This document shows, in pieces, positions 22,004 through 33,758 of a stretch of 64,000 nt of DNA. The stretch lies in the NCBI RefSeq assembly GCF_031143425.1, contig NC_090447.1, positions 26,557,238 through 26,621,237 on the forward strand, given 5' to 3'. The notes under the pieces are model-generated. The model was given only the letters and a program-made list of their open reading frames with translations, was not told where the DNA came from and searched no databases. How positions within the stretch are numbered: the first letter of the stretch is position 1; the number at the start of each line of letters is the position of its first letter. Source of the DNA: Pleurodeles waltl. Taxonomy: Eukaryota > Chordata > Amphibia > Caudata > Salamandridae. Made by a program: the position numbers and the translations under genes.

Positions 22004-23201
22004 ACCTGCTGGCACTGGCCACTCAGAGGCTTCCAGAGTGCCCCCACACCTCTGGAAACAAGATGACAGAGGTCTGAGACAAACTGGAAGAGCTCTGGGC
22101 ACCACCCAATGGGTGGTGATGGACAGGGGAGTGGTCACTCCCCTTTCCTTTGTCCAGTTTCACGCCAGAGCAGGGACTGGGGGTTCCCTGAACTGCTGTA
22201 GACTGGCTTATGCAAGGAAGGCACCATCTGTGCCCTTCAAAGCATTTTCAGGCTGGGAGAGGCTACCTCTCCCCAGCCTTTAACACCTATTTCCAAAGAG
22301 AGGGGGTGTAACACCCTGCTCTCAGAGGAAATGCTTTGTTCTGCCTTCCTGGAACTGGGCTGCCCAGACCCCAGGAGGTTAGAACTCTGTCTGTGGGGTG
22401 GCAGCAGCTGTAGCTGCAGAGAACACCCCAGAGAGCTGGTTTGGCAGTACTTGGGGTCCATAGTAGAGCCCCAGGATAAATGGAATTGGCTCCCCAATAC
22501 CAGATTTGGAATGGGGGGACAATTCCATGATCTTACACATGTTATATGGCCATATTCTGAGTTACCATTGTGAAGCTACATGTAGGTATTGACCTATATG
22601 TAGTGCACGCGTGTAATGGTGTCTCCGCACTCACGAAGTCTGGGGAAATGGCCCTGAACTTGTTAGTGCAAGGGTGCCCTCAAACTTAGTAACTTTGCAC
22701 ATAACCTTCAGCAAGTGAAGGTTAGACATATAGGTGACTTATAAGTTACTTAAGTGCAGTGAAAAATGGCTGTGAAATAACGTGGACGTTATTTCACTCA
22801 GGCTGCAATGGCAGTCCTTTGTAAAGGTTTGCCTGAGCTACCTATGGGTGGCAAAAGAAATGCTGCAGCCCATATGGATCTCCTGGAACCCCAATACCCT
22901 CTGTACCTAGGTACCATATACTAGGGAATTATAAGGGTGTTCCAGTATGCCAATTGAAACTGGTAAATGTAGTCACAAGCCTATAGTGACAAATTTAAAG
23001 GCAGAGAGAGCATGACCACTGAGGTTCTGATTAGCGGAGCCTCAGTGACACAGTTAGACACTACACAGGTACACACATTCAGGCCACAAACTATGAGCAC
23101 TGGGGTCCTGGCAAGCAGGATCCCAGTGAGACAGGCAAAAACATACTGACATACATGTAAAATTGGGGGTAACATGACAAAAAAGATGGTATTTTCCTAC
23201 A
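22004..23201 (-). repeat. Gypsy 2 3' LTR, truncated
   Basis: About 1.2 kb aligning with 35497-36710 of the 5' LTR and ending ATTTTCCTACA. The outer half is missing and replaced by the inverted fragment at 21804-22003. Confidence 0.75.
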
Positions 23202-23219
23202 CAACCCCCCCCCCCCCAA
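23202..23219 (-). other. Gypsy 2 polypurine tract
   Basis: A run of 15 or so C on the plus strand (G on the coding strand) immediately inside the 3' LTR. Priming site for plus-strand DNA. Confidence 0.7.
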
Positions 23220-23235
23220 ACAAGGGACAATAAGG

Positions 23236-24521
23236 CTAACCTTCCCCAGGTGAATCTTCATTGTCTAAGTGGAAATATCTGGAGAGTCCCTCTGCATTGG
23301 AGTGGGTATTCCCAGGTCTATGTTCCACTGTATAGTCCATTCCCTGTAGGGAGATGGACCACCTCAACAAATTAGGGATTTCACCTTTCATTTGTTTAAG
23401 CCATAATAGAGGTTTGTGGTCTGTTTGAACAATAAAGTGAGTACCAAAGAGGTATGGTCTCAACTTTTTCAAGGCCCAGACCATGGCAGACCAACGCTTT
23501 TCTCTAGGGGTCAACCTCCTGCTGATAAAAGCAACAGGTTGATCCTGGCCCTCTGTGTTTAGCTGTGATAGAACTTCCCCTACCCCTAATTCAGATGCAT
23601 CAGTTTGAACAATGAATTTCTCGGAGTAACATGGGCTTTTTAGGACAGGTGCAGTGCACATGGTCAGTTTCAGCTTCTCAAAAGCTTTCTGACAGCTAGC
23701 TGTCCACAATACCTTTTTAGGCATTTTCTTGGAAGTGAGATCATTAAGTGGGGCTGCAATGGAGCCATAATTCTTAATAAATCTCCTGTAATACCCAGTG
23801 AGGCCTAAAAAGGCTCTCAATTGGGTCTGTGTTGTAGGGGGAACCCAATTTATGATAGTTTGGATTTCCCACTGAAGTGGTGCAATCTGTTCTCCACCTA
23901 CCAGGTGTCCCAGATAAACCACTTTCCCCTGCCCTATCTGGCACTTTGAAGCCTTGATAGTGAGGCCTGCCTTTTGCAGGGCCTCCAAAAGTTTCCACAG
24001 GTGGACCAGGTGATCATCCCAGGTGGAGATAAAGACAGCAATATTGTCTAGATATGCTGCACTAAAGGCTTCCAATCCTTGGAGGACTGTATTCACCAAC
24101 CTCTGAAAAGTGGCAGGTACATGTTTCAATCCAAAGGGCATAACTGTGAACTGATTATGCCCTCCAATGGTTGAAAATGCTGTTTTTGATTTAGCATCTT
24201 CTGATAACTTAATCTGCCAATACCCTGCAGTTAAATCAAAAGTGCTTAGATACTTGGCAGAAGCCAGTGTATCTATCAGCTCATCTACCCTGGGTATAGG
24301 GTGAGCATCAGTTTTTGTTACTTGATCGAGACCCCTATAGTCCACACTAATCCACATTTCCTTTTTTTCATCTTTACTATGAATTTGGGGACAAGCACCA
24401 TTGGGCTGGCCCAGGGACTTTCAGAGGGTTCAATCACTCCCATGTCCAACATTTTCTCTTCCTCTTGTTTAATACAGTCTCTGACATGGTTAGGCTGTAT
24501 ATAAATTTTACTTTTGACAGG
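23236..24521 (-). pseudogene. Gypsy 2 reverse transcriptase and RNase H
   Basis: A 373-residue open frame (24357-23236) plus a frameshifted upstream piece to 24521. RT motifs in order: VDYRGLDQVTKTDAHPIPR, TFDLTAGYWQI, FTVMPFGLKHVPATFQRL and AAYLDNIAVF. The last is the catalytic box, where the family has D-D; here the second Asp is Asn, which should abolish polymerase activity. RNase H follows: FIVQTDASELGVG, HFIVQTDHKPLLWL and NTHSNAEGLSR. The N-terminal RT residues lie on the far side of the solo LTR (26825-26950), and a frameshift also separates them. RT is downstream of integrase. Confidence 0.88.
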
Positions 24522-26824
24522 TGTAGGGAAGTACCATCTTGCCTAGCATGTTACCCCCATTTTCACTGTATGTATGTATGTTTTAGCCCCTGTGTCACTG
24601 GGATCCTGCTAGGCAGGACCCCATTGCTCATAGTATGCGCCCTGTATGTGTTCCCTGTGTGGTGCCTAACTGTATCACTGAGGCTCTGCTAACCAGAACC
24701 TCAGGGTTTATGCTCTCTCTGCTTTCTAAATTTGTCACTGCAGGCTAGTGACTACATTTACCAATTCTCATTGGCACACTGGTACACCCATATAATTCCC
24801 TTGTATATGGTACTTAGGTACCCAGGGTATTGGGGTTCCAGGAGATCCCTATGGGCTGCAGTATTTATTTTGCCACCCATAGGGAGCTCAGACAATTCTT
24901 ACATAGGCCTGTCACTGCAGCCTGAGTGAAATAACGTCCACGTTATTTCACAGCCATTTTTCACTGCACATAAGTAACTTATAAGTCACCTACATGTCTA
25001 ACCTTCACTGGGTGAAGGTTGGGTGCCAAGTTACTTAGTGTGTGGGCACCCTGGCACTAGCCAAGGTGCCCCCACATCGTTCAGGGCAAATTCCCCAGAC
25101 TTTGTGAGTGCGGGGACACCATTACACGCGTGCACTATACATAGGTCACTATCTGTGTATAGCGTCACAATGGTAACTCCGAACATGGCCATGTAACATG
25201 TCTAAGATCATGGAATTGTCACCCCAATACCATTCTGGGGTCGACCGCTGACTGCTCCAGGACGCCTGCGAAACCTCAACAAAGTAGCAAGACGACTACC
25301 AGCAACATTGTAGCGCCTCATCCTGCCGTCTTTCTCGACTGTTTCCTGGTGGTGCATGCTCTGGGGGTCATCTGCCTTCACCCTGCACTGGAAGCCAAGA
25401 AGAAATCTCCAGTGGGTCGACGGAATCTTCCCCCTGCTAAAGCAGGCACCAAAAGACTTCATCACTGGTCCTGTGGGTCCCCTCTCATCCTGACGAGCGT
25501 GGTCCCTGGAACACAGGAACTCTATCCAAGTGACTCCCACAGTCCATTGATCCTTCAGTCCAAGTTTGATGGAGGTAAGTCCTTGCCTCCCCACGCTAGA
25601 CTGCAAACTTGTGTACTGCATGATTTGCAGCTGCTCCGGCTTCTGTGCACTCCTCCAAGGATTCCTTCGTGCACAGCCTAGCCTGGGTCCCCAGCACTCC
25701 GTCCTGCAGTACTCAACCCTCTGAGTTGGACTCAGACGTCGTGGGACCCTCCTTTGTGACTCTGAGCCAGCTCCGGTTCACAAATCTTCTAAGTGCCTGC
25801 TCCAGTACTTCTGTGGGTGCTGCCTGCTTCTGTGGGGGCTCTCAGTCTCCTCCTCCAAGGGGCGACATCCTGGTCCTTCCTGGTCCCCAGCAGCACCCAA
25901 AAAACTCTACCGCGACCCTTGCAGCTAGCAAGGCTTGTTTGCAGTATTTCTGCGTGGAAACACTTCTGCAACCTCCAGCACGCCGTGGGACATCTTCCAT
26001 CCAAAGGAGAAGTTCCTAGCTCTCTTCGTTGTTGCAGAATCCTAAGCTTCTTCCATCCGGAGGCAGCCTTCTTGCACCTTCATCCGGGGTTTCCTGGGCT
26101 CCTGCCCCCCCGGACACTATCGCGACTCTTGGACTTGGTCCCCTTGCCTTGCAAGTCCTCACGTCCAGGAATTCATTTTCAGTGCTTTGCTGGTGTTTGT
26201 GGTTCTTGCAGAATCCCCCTATCACTACTATTGTGTCCTATTAGGGTAGTAGGGATACTTTACTCCTACTTTTCAGGTTCTTGGGGTGGGGTATCTTGGA
26301 CACCCTGACTGTTTTATTACAGTCCCAGCAACCCTCAACAAGCTCCCATAGGTCTGGGGTCCATTCATGATTCGCATTGAACTTTTGGAGTATATGGTTT
26401 GTGTTGCCCCTAGACCTATGTTTGCCTATTGCATCCTATTGTAATTCTACACTGTTTGCATTACTTTTCTTACTATTACTTACCTGTTTTAGGTTTGTGT
26501 ACATATAACTTGTGTATATTACTTACCTTCTTACTGAGGGTACTCACTGAGATACTTATGGCATATTGTCATAAAAATAAAGTACCTTTATTTTTAGTAA
26601 CTCTGAGTATTGTGTTTTCTTATGATATTGTGCTATATGATGTAAGTGGCATAGGATGAGCTTTGCATGTCTCCTAGTTCAGCCTAAGCTGCTTTGCCAT
26701 AAGCCACCTTCTATCAGCCTAAGTTGCTAGAAACACCTCTATTCTACTAATAAGGGATAACTGGACCTGGCACAGGGTGTAAGTAACAAAGGGTACCCAC
26801 TATAAGACAGACCAGCCTCCTACA
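24522..26824 (+). mobile_element. Solo LTR of family B inside gypsy 2 RT
   Basis: 2303 bp, TGTAGGGAAGTACC to AGCCTCCTACA, flanked by acagg at 24517-24521 and 26825-26829. Sense orientation is plus (AATAAA at about 26577), opposite to gypsy 2. Aligns with the reverse complement of the gypsy 2 5' LTR, so the same family inserted into itself and later lost its interior. Confidence 0.88.
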
Positions 26825-28191
26825 ACAGGTAAACTGTCTCCAGTGTCAATTGTGTGCTCACACCAGGTAGTTGTACCTGGAATAAGTGAGAAGAGGTCAA
26901 AGAACTCATGAAGGAGATTTATGCAGTTGTCCTTCTGCTCAGCAGTAAGGCAATCTGCCAGTACAACTCCCTCCACTAAGCCGTCAGCTTTAGTGGTGGA
27001 GAAGAGGTCAGGGAGAGGGTCACTCTCTTCCTCCTGCCCCTCATCTATGGCCATGAGCAGGGTTAAGTCAGCCCTGTCATGGTAAGGATTATGGCAATTG
27101 ACATGAAGCACCCTAAGGGGGCTTCTGGCAGTGTCCAAGTCCACCAAATAGGTTACCTCACCTTTCTTTTCCTCAATGAGATGAGGTCTACTCCATTTGT
27201 ACTGGAGTGCTCTTGGTGCCACAGGCTCCAGTACCCACACCTTCTGTCCTGGTTGGTACTGAGTCAGGACAGCCTTCTGGTCATGCCATTACTTTTGGAG
27301 CTCTTGGCTGTCCTGAATGTTTTTTGTGTCCTTTTTCATGTACTCAGCCACCCTTGATCTGAGGCCAAGCACATAGTCCACAATTTCTTGTTTGGGAGCT
27401 TTTAAAGGTTGTTCCCAACCCTCCTTCACAAGAGCAAGGGGACCTCTTACAGGGTGTCCAAAGAGGAGTTCAAAGGGGCTGGAGCCCACTCCTTTCTGGG
27501 GTACCTCCCTACAAGCAAAAAGGAGGCATGGCAACTGGACATCCCATCTCCTCCTGGGTTTTTCAGGGAGTCCCACGATCATACCTTTGAGCGTTTTGTT
27601 AAACCTCTCAGCCAGTCCATTTGTCTGTGGATGAAAAGGAGTGGTGAACTTGTAGGTAACACCATACTCCTTCCACATTGCCTTGAGATATGCAGACATG
27701 AAGTTACTACCTCTGTCTGATACCACTTCCTTAGGGAAACCCACCCTGGAAAAGATTCCCTGGAGGGCTTTTGCCACTGCAGAAGCTGTAGTGGTCCTTA
27801 AGAGATTAGCTTCAGGATACCTAGTGGCATGGTTCACTAATACTAGGATAAATCTGTTTCCTGAAGCTGTTGGAGGGTCAAGGGGGCCAACAATGTCAAC
27901 CCCTACCCTCTCAAAGGGCATCCCAACCACTCGAAGTGGAATTAATGGGGCCTTAGGTGTGCCACCAGTCTTGTCACTGACTTGGCAGGTCACACAGGAG
28001 CAACAGAACTCCTTTGTGTCCTCTGACATATGAGGACAGTGAAACAATGGAACAAGTCTGTCCCATGTTTTACTTTGGCCCAAATGCCCAGCCAAAGGAA
28101 TGTCATGAGCCAAAGTCAGAAAAAACTCCCTATACTGCAAAGGGATGCCCAGTCTCCTGGCAGCTCCAGGTTTGGGGTCCCTTGCCTCAGT
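26825..28191 (-). pseudogene. Gypsy 2 integrase joined to the RT N-terminus
   Basis: Minus strand, one frame from 28140 to 26825 with a single TAA at 27289-27291. The zinc-binding domain reads HDIPLAGHLGQSKT and CSCVTCQVSDKTG. The core has Asp in GVDIVGPL, Asp in VSDRGSNF and Glu in PQTNGLAERFNKTLKG, a complete D,D(35),E set. A C-terminal part (FELLFGHPVRGPL, then VWVLEPVAPRALQYKW) follows. The frame then runs on to LLHEFFDLFSLIPGTT, the start of the RT domain, which proves integrase precedes RT in one polyprotein. The adjoining solo LTR cuts right after this point. Confidence 0.88.
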
Positions 28192-28913
28192 TTAGAGAAG
28201 GTTGTCTTCCCAATAGACTTTGTGGGTATCAGTGACATCCTCATTTTTCTGTTTGACAGCTTGCTGTCTTAAACCCTCTAGTGTGGGATAGGTTTGCTGT
28301 GCCACACTCAGCTCTTCCCTAACAGGCCCCCCTGCACCCAAAAGCTCAGCAGTGTCAGCTGCCAGCTCCTCTGCTGTAGGTTCTGCACAGGGAGAGGATT
28401 CATCTTCCTCAAAAGGGGAATCTTCTGGAGAGGGAGGGATAGTGGGCAAGGATTTACCCTTTCTACCCCTAGCTTTTGCGAGCACTTGGTCCCTTTTTCC
28501 AGGATCCAAGTTTCCCTGTCTTCTATGCTTCTGTTCCTGAGCCCTTGTGAGAGCAAAGATATGCCCGGGAATAAAGATATGCCCTGGAATGCCCAGCATT
28601 GCTGCATGAGCCTTCAACTCCACTTCAGCCCAAGCTGATGTTTCCAAATCATTTCCTAGTAAGCAGTCTACAGGTAAATCAGTGGCTACCACGACTTTCT
28701 TTGGGCCAGTAACCCCCCCCCGTTGAGATTCACAACAGCCATGGGGTGGCTAAGAGTGTTGTTATGAGCATCAGTCACTTGGAACGGCTGACCAAGTAGG
28801 TGTTTTTCAGGGGCAACCAGTTTCTCTATCACCATGGTGACAAAGGCTCCAGTATCCCTGTAGGCCTCAACCTCAACACCATTTATTAGGGGTAGTTGCT
28901 TGTACTTACCCAT
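28192..28913 (-). pseudogene. Gypsy 2 aspartic protease and following spacer
   Basis: YRDTGAFVTMVIEKLV at about 28850 is the protease active site; a frameshift separates it from DCLLGNDLETSAWAEVE (28692 frame). The spacer that follows is acidic and charged, ends at a stop (28192), and lies in frame with integrase, so one nonsense change separates protease from integrase. Confidence 0.8.
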
Positions 28914-29595
28914 ATTAAGGGGACAAGCAACTAAGGTGGCAAAATCAATACCACCATCAGAGACTAAAACAGCCTATGTTTTCTCCCTAACTAGACCAAC
29001 CCCCGCTACATTACCAATGGTGAGCCCAGCTACACCCTTTGTCTGGCTATTTGTAGTGTTCTTCCCACCACCACTGCTATTACTAGCGGCACTAGTGGAC
29101 GCAGTTGGGGTTGTGGTGGATTGGAGCCTTTGGTGTTTTTCTTTGGACAAGTGGGATCACTTGCCCAATGGCCTTTACTTTTACATAAATAACACCATGG
29201 CTTCTTTTGATTGTGTGAAGAGGATTTGGACCCACCTCCCTCAGAGGATTTTTGTAGGCCTGATGAAGACTCAGAATTATTTTTGTCTTTGTCCTCACCC
29301 TTGTCATGAAACTTACCATCCTTCTTCTTGCCATCCTTGTCTCCTCCTGTATGAGTTTTTCTGCTCACTCTTGTTCTGACCCATTTGTCTGCCTTCTTTC
29401 CCAATTCTTGGGGAGAGGTCAGATCTGAGTCTACCAAGTACTGATGCAACAAGTCAGACACACAATTATGTAAAATATGCTCTCTCAAAATTAGATTATA
29501 CAGGCTTTCATAGTCATTCACCTTACTGCCATGTAACCATCCCTCCAAGGCCTTCACTGAACAGTCTACAAAGTCTGTCCAGTCTTGAGAGGACT
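28914..29595 (-). pseudogene. Gypsy 2 Gag, C-terminal part
   Basis: Minus-strand frame 29557-29030 contains a SCAN-like capsid end (LHQYLVDSDLTSPQELGKKAD), a Lys/Ser-rich linker and one zinc knuckle CYLCKSKGHWASDPTC (C-x2-C-x4-H-x6-C). The N-terminal part is across the solo LTR at 32674-33737. It encodes the structural capsid and RNA-binding protein. Confidence 0.8.
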
Positions 29596-32500
29596 TGTGA
29601 GAAAGTAGCCTCTTTCTAGCCTTGTTACCCCCACTTTTGGCCTGTTTGTGAGTGTATGTCAGGGTGTTTTCACTGTCTCACTGGGATCCTGCCAGCCAGG
29701 GCCCAGTGCTCATAGTGAAAACCCTATGTTTTCAGTATGTTTGTTATGTGTCACTGGGACCCTGCTAGCCAGGACCCCAGTGCTCATAAGTTTGTAGCCT
29801 ATATGTATGTGTTCCCTGTGTGATGCCTAACTGTCTCACTGAGGCCCTGCTAATCAGAACCTCAGTGGTTATGCTCTCTCATTTCTTTCCAAATTGTCAC
29901 TAACAGGCTAGTGACCATTTTCACCAATTTACATTGGCATACTGGAACACCCTTATAATTCCCTAGTATATGGTACTGAGGTACCCAGGGTACTGGGGTT
30001 CCAGGAGATCCCTATGGGCTGCAGCATTTCTTTTGCCACCCATAGGGAACTCTGACAATTCTTACACAGGCCTGCCACTGCAGCCTGAGTGAAATAATGC
30101 ACACATTATTTCACAGCCATTTTCACTGCACTTAAGTAACTTATAAGTCACCTATATGTCTAACCTTTACCTGGTAAAGGTTGGGTGCTAAGTTACTTAG
30201 TGTGTGGGCACCCTGGCACTAGCCAAGGTGCCCCCACATTGTTCAGGGCAAATTCCCCTGACCTTGTGAGTGCGGGGACACCATTACACACGTGCACTAC
30301 ACATAGGTCAATACCTATGTGTAGCTTCACAATGGTAACTCCGAATATGGCCATGTAACATGTCTAAGATCATGGAATTGCCCCCTCTATGCCATCCTGG
30401 CATTGTTGGCACAATCCCATGATCCCACGGGTCTCTAGCACAGACCCGGGTACTGCCAAACTGCCTTTTCAGGGGTTTCACTGCAGCTGCTGCTGCTGCC
30501 AACCCCTCAGACAGGTTTCTGCCCTCCTGGGGTCCAGCCAGGCTTGGCCCAGGAAGGCAGAACAAAGGACTTCCTCAGAGAGAGGGTGTTACACCCTCTC
30601 CCTTTGGAAAAAGGTGTTAAGGCAGGGGAGGAGTAGCCTCCCCCAGCCTCTGGAAATGCTTTCATGGGCACAGATGGTGCCCATTTTTGCATAAGCCAGT
30701 CTACACCGGTTCAGGGACCCCTCAGCCCTGCTCTGGCACGAAACTGGACGAAGGAAAGGGTAGTGACCACTCCCCTGACCTGCACCTCCCATGGGAGGTG
30801 CCCAGAGCTCCTCCAGTGTGCTCCAGACCTCTGCCATCTTGGAAACAGAGGTGCTGCTGGCACACTGGACTGCTCTGAGTGGCCAGGGCCAGCAGGTGAT
30901 GTCAGAGACTCCTTCTGATAGGCTCCTTCAGGTGTTGCTAGCCTATCCTCTCTCCTAAGTAGCCAAACCCTCTTTTCTGGCTATTTAGGGTCTCTGCTTT
31001 GGGGAATTCCATAGATAACGAATGCAAGAGCTCATCAGAGTTCCTCTGCATCTCTCTCTTCACCTTCTGCCACGGAATCGACTGCTGACCGCGCTGGAAG
31101 CCTGCAAAACTGCAACAAAGTAGCTAAGACGACTACTGCAACATTGTAACGCTGATCCTGCCGCCTTCTCGACTGTTTCCCTGGTGGTGCATGCTGTGGG
31201 GGTAGTCTGCCTCCTCTCTGCACTAGAAGCTCCGAAGAAATCTCCCGTGGGTCGACGGAATCTTCCCCCTGCAACCGCAGGCACCAAAGAACTGCTTCAC
31301 CGGTCCTCTGGGTCTCCTCTCAGCATGACGAGCGAGGTCCCTTGAATCCAGCAACTCTGTCCAAGTGACTCCCACAGTCCAGTGACTCTTCAGCCCAAGT
31401 TTGGTGGAGGTAAGTCTTTGCCTCCCCACGCTAGACTGCATTGCTGGGAACCGCGTGTTTTGCAGCTACTCCGGCCTCTGTGCACTTCCGGCGGAAATCC
31501 TTTGTGCACAGCCAAGCCTGGGTCCACAGCACTCTAACCTGCATTGCACGACTTTCTAAGTTGTCCTCCGGCGGCGTGGGACTCCTTTGTGCAACTTCGG
31601 GTGAGCACCATTTCACTCCTCTTCGTAGTGCCTGTTCCGGCACTTCTGTGGGTGCTGCCTGCTTCTGAGAGAGCTCCTTGTCTTGCTGGGCACCCCCTCT
31701 GTCCCCTGACGCAATTGGCGACATCCTGGTCCCTCCTGGGCCACAGCAGCATCCAAAAACCCTAACCGCACGATTTGCAGCTAGCAAAGCTTGTTGGCGG
31801 TCTTTCTTCAGGAAAACACTTTTGCACAACTCTTCACGATGTGGGACATCCATCCTCCAAAGGGGAAGTCTCTAGCCCTTGTCGTTCCTGCAGAATCCTC
31901 AGCTTCTACTGCCTAGTAGTAGCTTCTTTGCACCCACAGCTGGCATTTCCTGCGCATCTGCCCACCTCCGACTTGCTTGTGACTTTTGGATTTGGTCCCC
32001 TTGTTCCACAGGTACCCTCGTTTGGAAATCCATCGTTGCTGCATTGCTGGTTTGTGTCTTTCCTGCAGAATTCCCCTATCACGACTTCTGTGCTCTTTGG
32101 GGAACTTTTAGTGCACTTTGCACTCACTTTTCAGGGTCTTGGGGTCGGCTATTTTTCTAACCCTCACTGTTTTCTTACAGTCCCAGCGACCCTCTACAAG
32201 GTCACATAGGTTTGGGGTCCATTCGTGGTTCGCATTCCACTTTTGGAGTATATGGTTTGTGTTGCCCCTATCCCTATGTGTCCCTATTGCATCCTATTGT
32301 AACTATACATTGCACTGTTTTCTAAGACTATACTGCATATTTTTGGTATTGTGTACATATATCTTGTGTATATTTGCTATCCTCATACTGAGGGTACCCA
32401 CTGAGATACTTTGGCATATTGTCATAAAAATAAAGTACCTTTATTTTTAGTATATCTGTGTATTGTGTTTTCTTATGATATTGTGCAAGTGACACTAGTG

Positions 32501-32673
32501 GTACTGTAGGAGCTTCACTCGTCTCCTAGTTCAGCCTAAGCTGCTCTGCTAAGCTACCATTATCTATCAGCCTAAGCTGCTAGACACCCTATACACTAAT
32601 AAGGGATACCTGGGCCTGGTGCAAGGTGTAAGTACCCCTTGGTACTCACTACAAGCCAGTCCAGCCTCCTACA
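29596..32673 (+). mobile_element. Solo LTR of family B inside gypsy 2 gag
   Basis: 3078 bp, TGTGAGAAAGTAGCC to AGCCTCCTACA, flanked by ggact (29591-29595, 32674-32678). Plus orientation, with AATAAA at about 32428. Gag resumes in homologous order on both sides. Longer than the other family B solo LTR by about 0.8 kb. Confidence 0.88.
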
Positions 32674-33737
32674 GGACTCTTTTCTGGTATCTCTGAACTT
32701 TATCCTGTATTGTTCAGTAGTTAAGACAAATCCATCTAAGAGTGCATCCTTCAAAACCTTGTAATTGTTGGCATCACTCTCCCTGACAGTAAGGAGTCTG
32801 TCCCTACCTTTGCCAGTGAAAGATAGCCACAATATAGCAGCCCACTGCCTTTGAGGGACCACCTGTACCATACAGGCCCTCTCAAGTGCAGAAAACCACT
32901 TGTTTATGTCACCCCCCTACTTGTAAGGGGGGCCGATCTTATGAAGGTTTCTTGAATCTGTTTCTCAAACAGGATGACTATCAAGATTGCGGCTGTTGCT
33001 GCCACCACGAGGAACTAACCCCAACTTCTGTCTTTCTCTCTCTACATCTAAGGATTCCCTGTCTAAGGCCAACTGCTGCTGTCTTAGCCTCAGTCTGGCC
33101 TCTTCCAACCTCAGCTTTCTGAGTTCCCTGTCTAGGGTGTTATCCTTGGGGTGGGAGGTCTGGGAATTCTCTGATACAGAAGTGTTGTGAGAATGGGCAG
33201 AAGTGGGCCTTTCTCTGACTACCTGAACCCTAGTGACCTGGCCTTTTGGAGTGAAAGGTGTCCTACTGTTGTGCGACCCCCTCCCACTACCAGCTTAACT
33301 AGGTGGCCTTATAAGTGAAAGGTCTTTGGAAGTCCCCTCCCCAGAGTTCTCAGGACCCTCCCCAGAATCTATCTGGGTACGCCCCTCCTCTACCTCCTGA
33401 TCCTGGGTTTGACCAGTCTGACTCTGGTCACTTTCAAGGAGAAGGTGAAGAAGGAGATCCCCAAACTTCTTTCTATACAGAGACCCCTCAAATTTTTGAA
33501 GTTTAGATTATCATAAGTTGTCTTCACAACTTTGGGAGTGGCCTCTACCACAGACATGGTGAAAAGAAAGAGGTTAGGGGTAAGAGACAAAGTTTTGAAA
33601 ACTTTTAAAGATAAAAACTTTTTAGAACTTTTTAGAGTGAAAATAAGACTTTTAAGTTTACTTGTGTATATTTCTAAGTATTTAGAATATGGTTTTCTGA
33701 TGAACAGCACCAATGACAAAGTGGTAAAGAAGTACTT
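32674..33737 (-). pseudogene. Gypsy 2 Gag, N-terminal part
   Basis: Minus strand, several frames. RQWAAILWLSFTGKGRDRLLTV and LTTEQYRIKFRDTRKES match the gypsy 1 capsid (SHWGALLWELF, FTTEEYRIRS). The more upstream part (33000-33500) encodes a Leu/Arg/Glu-rich, probably coiled-coil segment and an acidic N-terminus. Start not resolved; MSVVEATPKVVKTTYD, an open frame reaching 33558, is a possible N-terminus in one frame. Confidence 0.65.
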
Positions 33738-33757
33738 ATCCCACTGCTGCACCACCA
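33738..33757 (-). other. Gypsy 2 primer binding site (tRNA-Leu-like)
   Basis: Adjacent to the 5' LTR. Minus strand starts TGGTGGTGCAGCAGTGGG. Resembles the complement of a tRNA-Leu 3' end, with a small insertion relative to gypsy 1's site. Comparison is from memory. Confidence 0.5.
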
Positions 33758-33758
33758 A

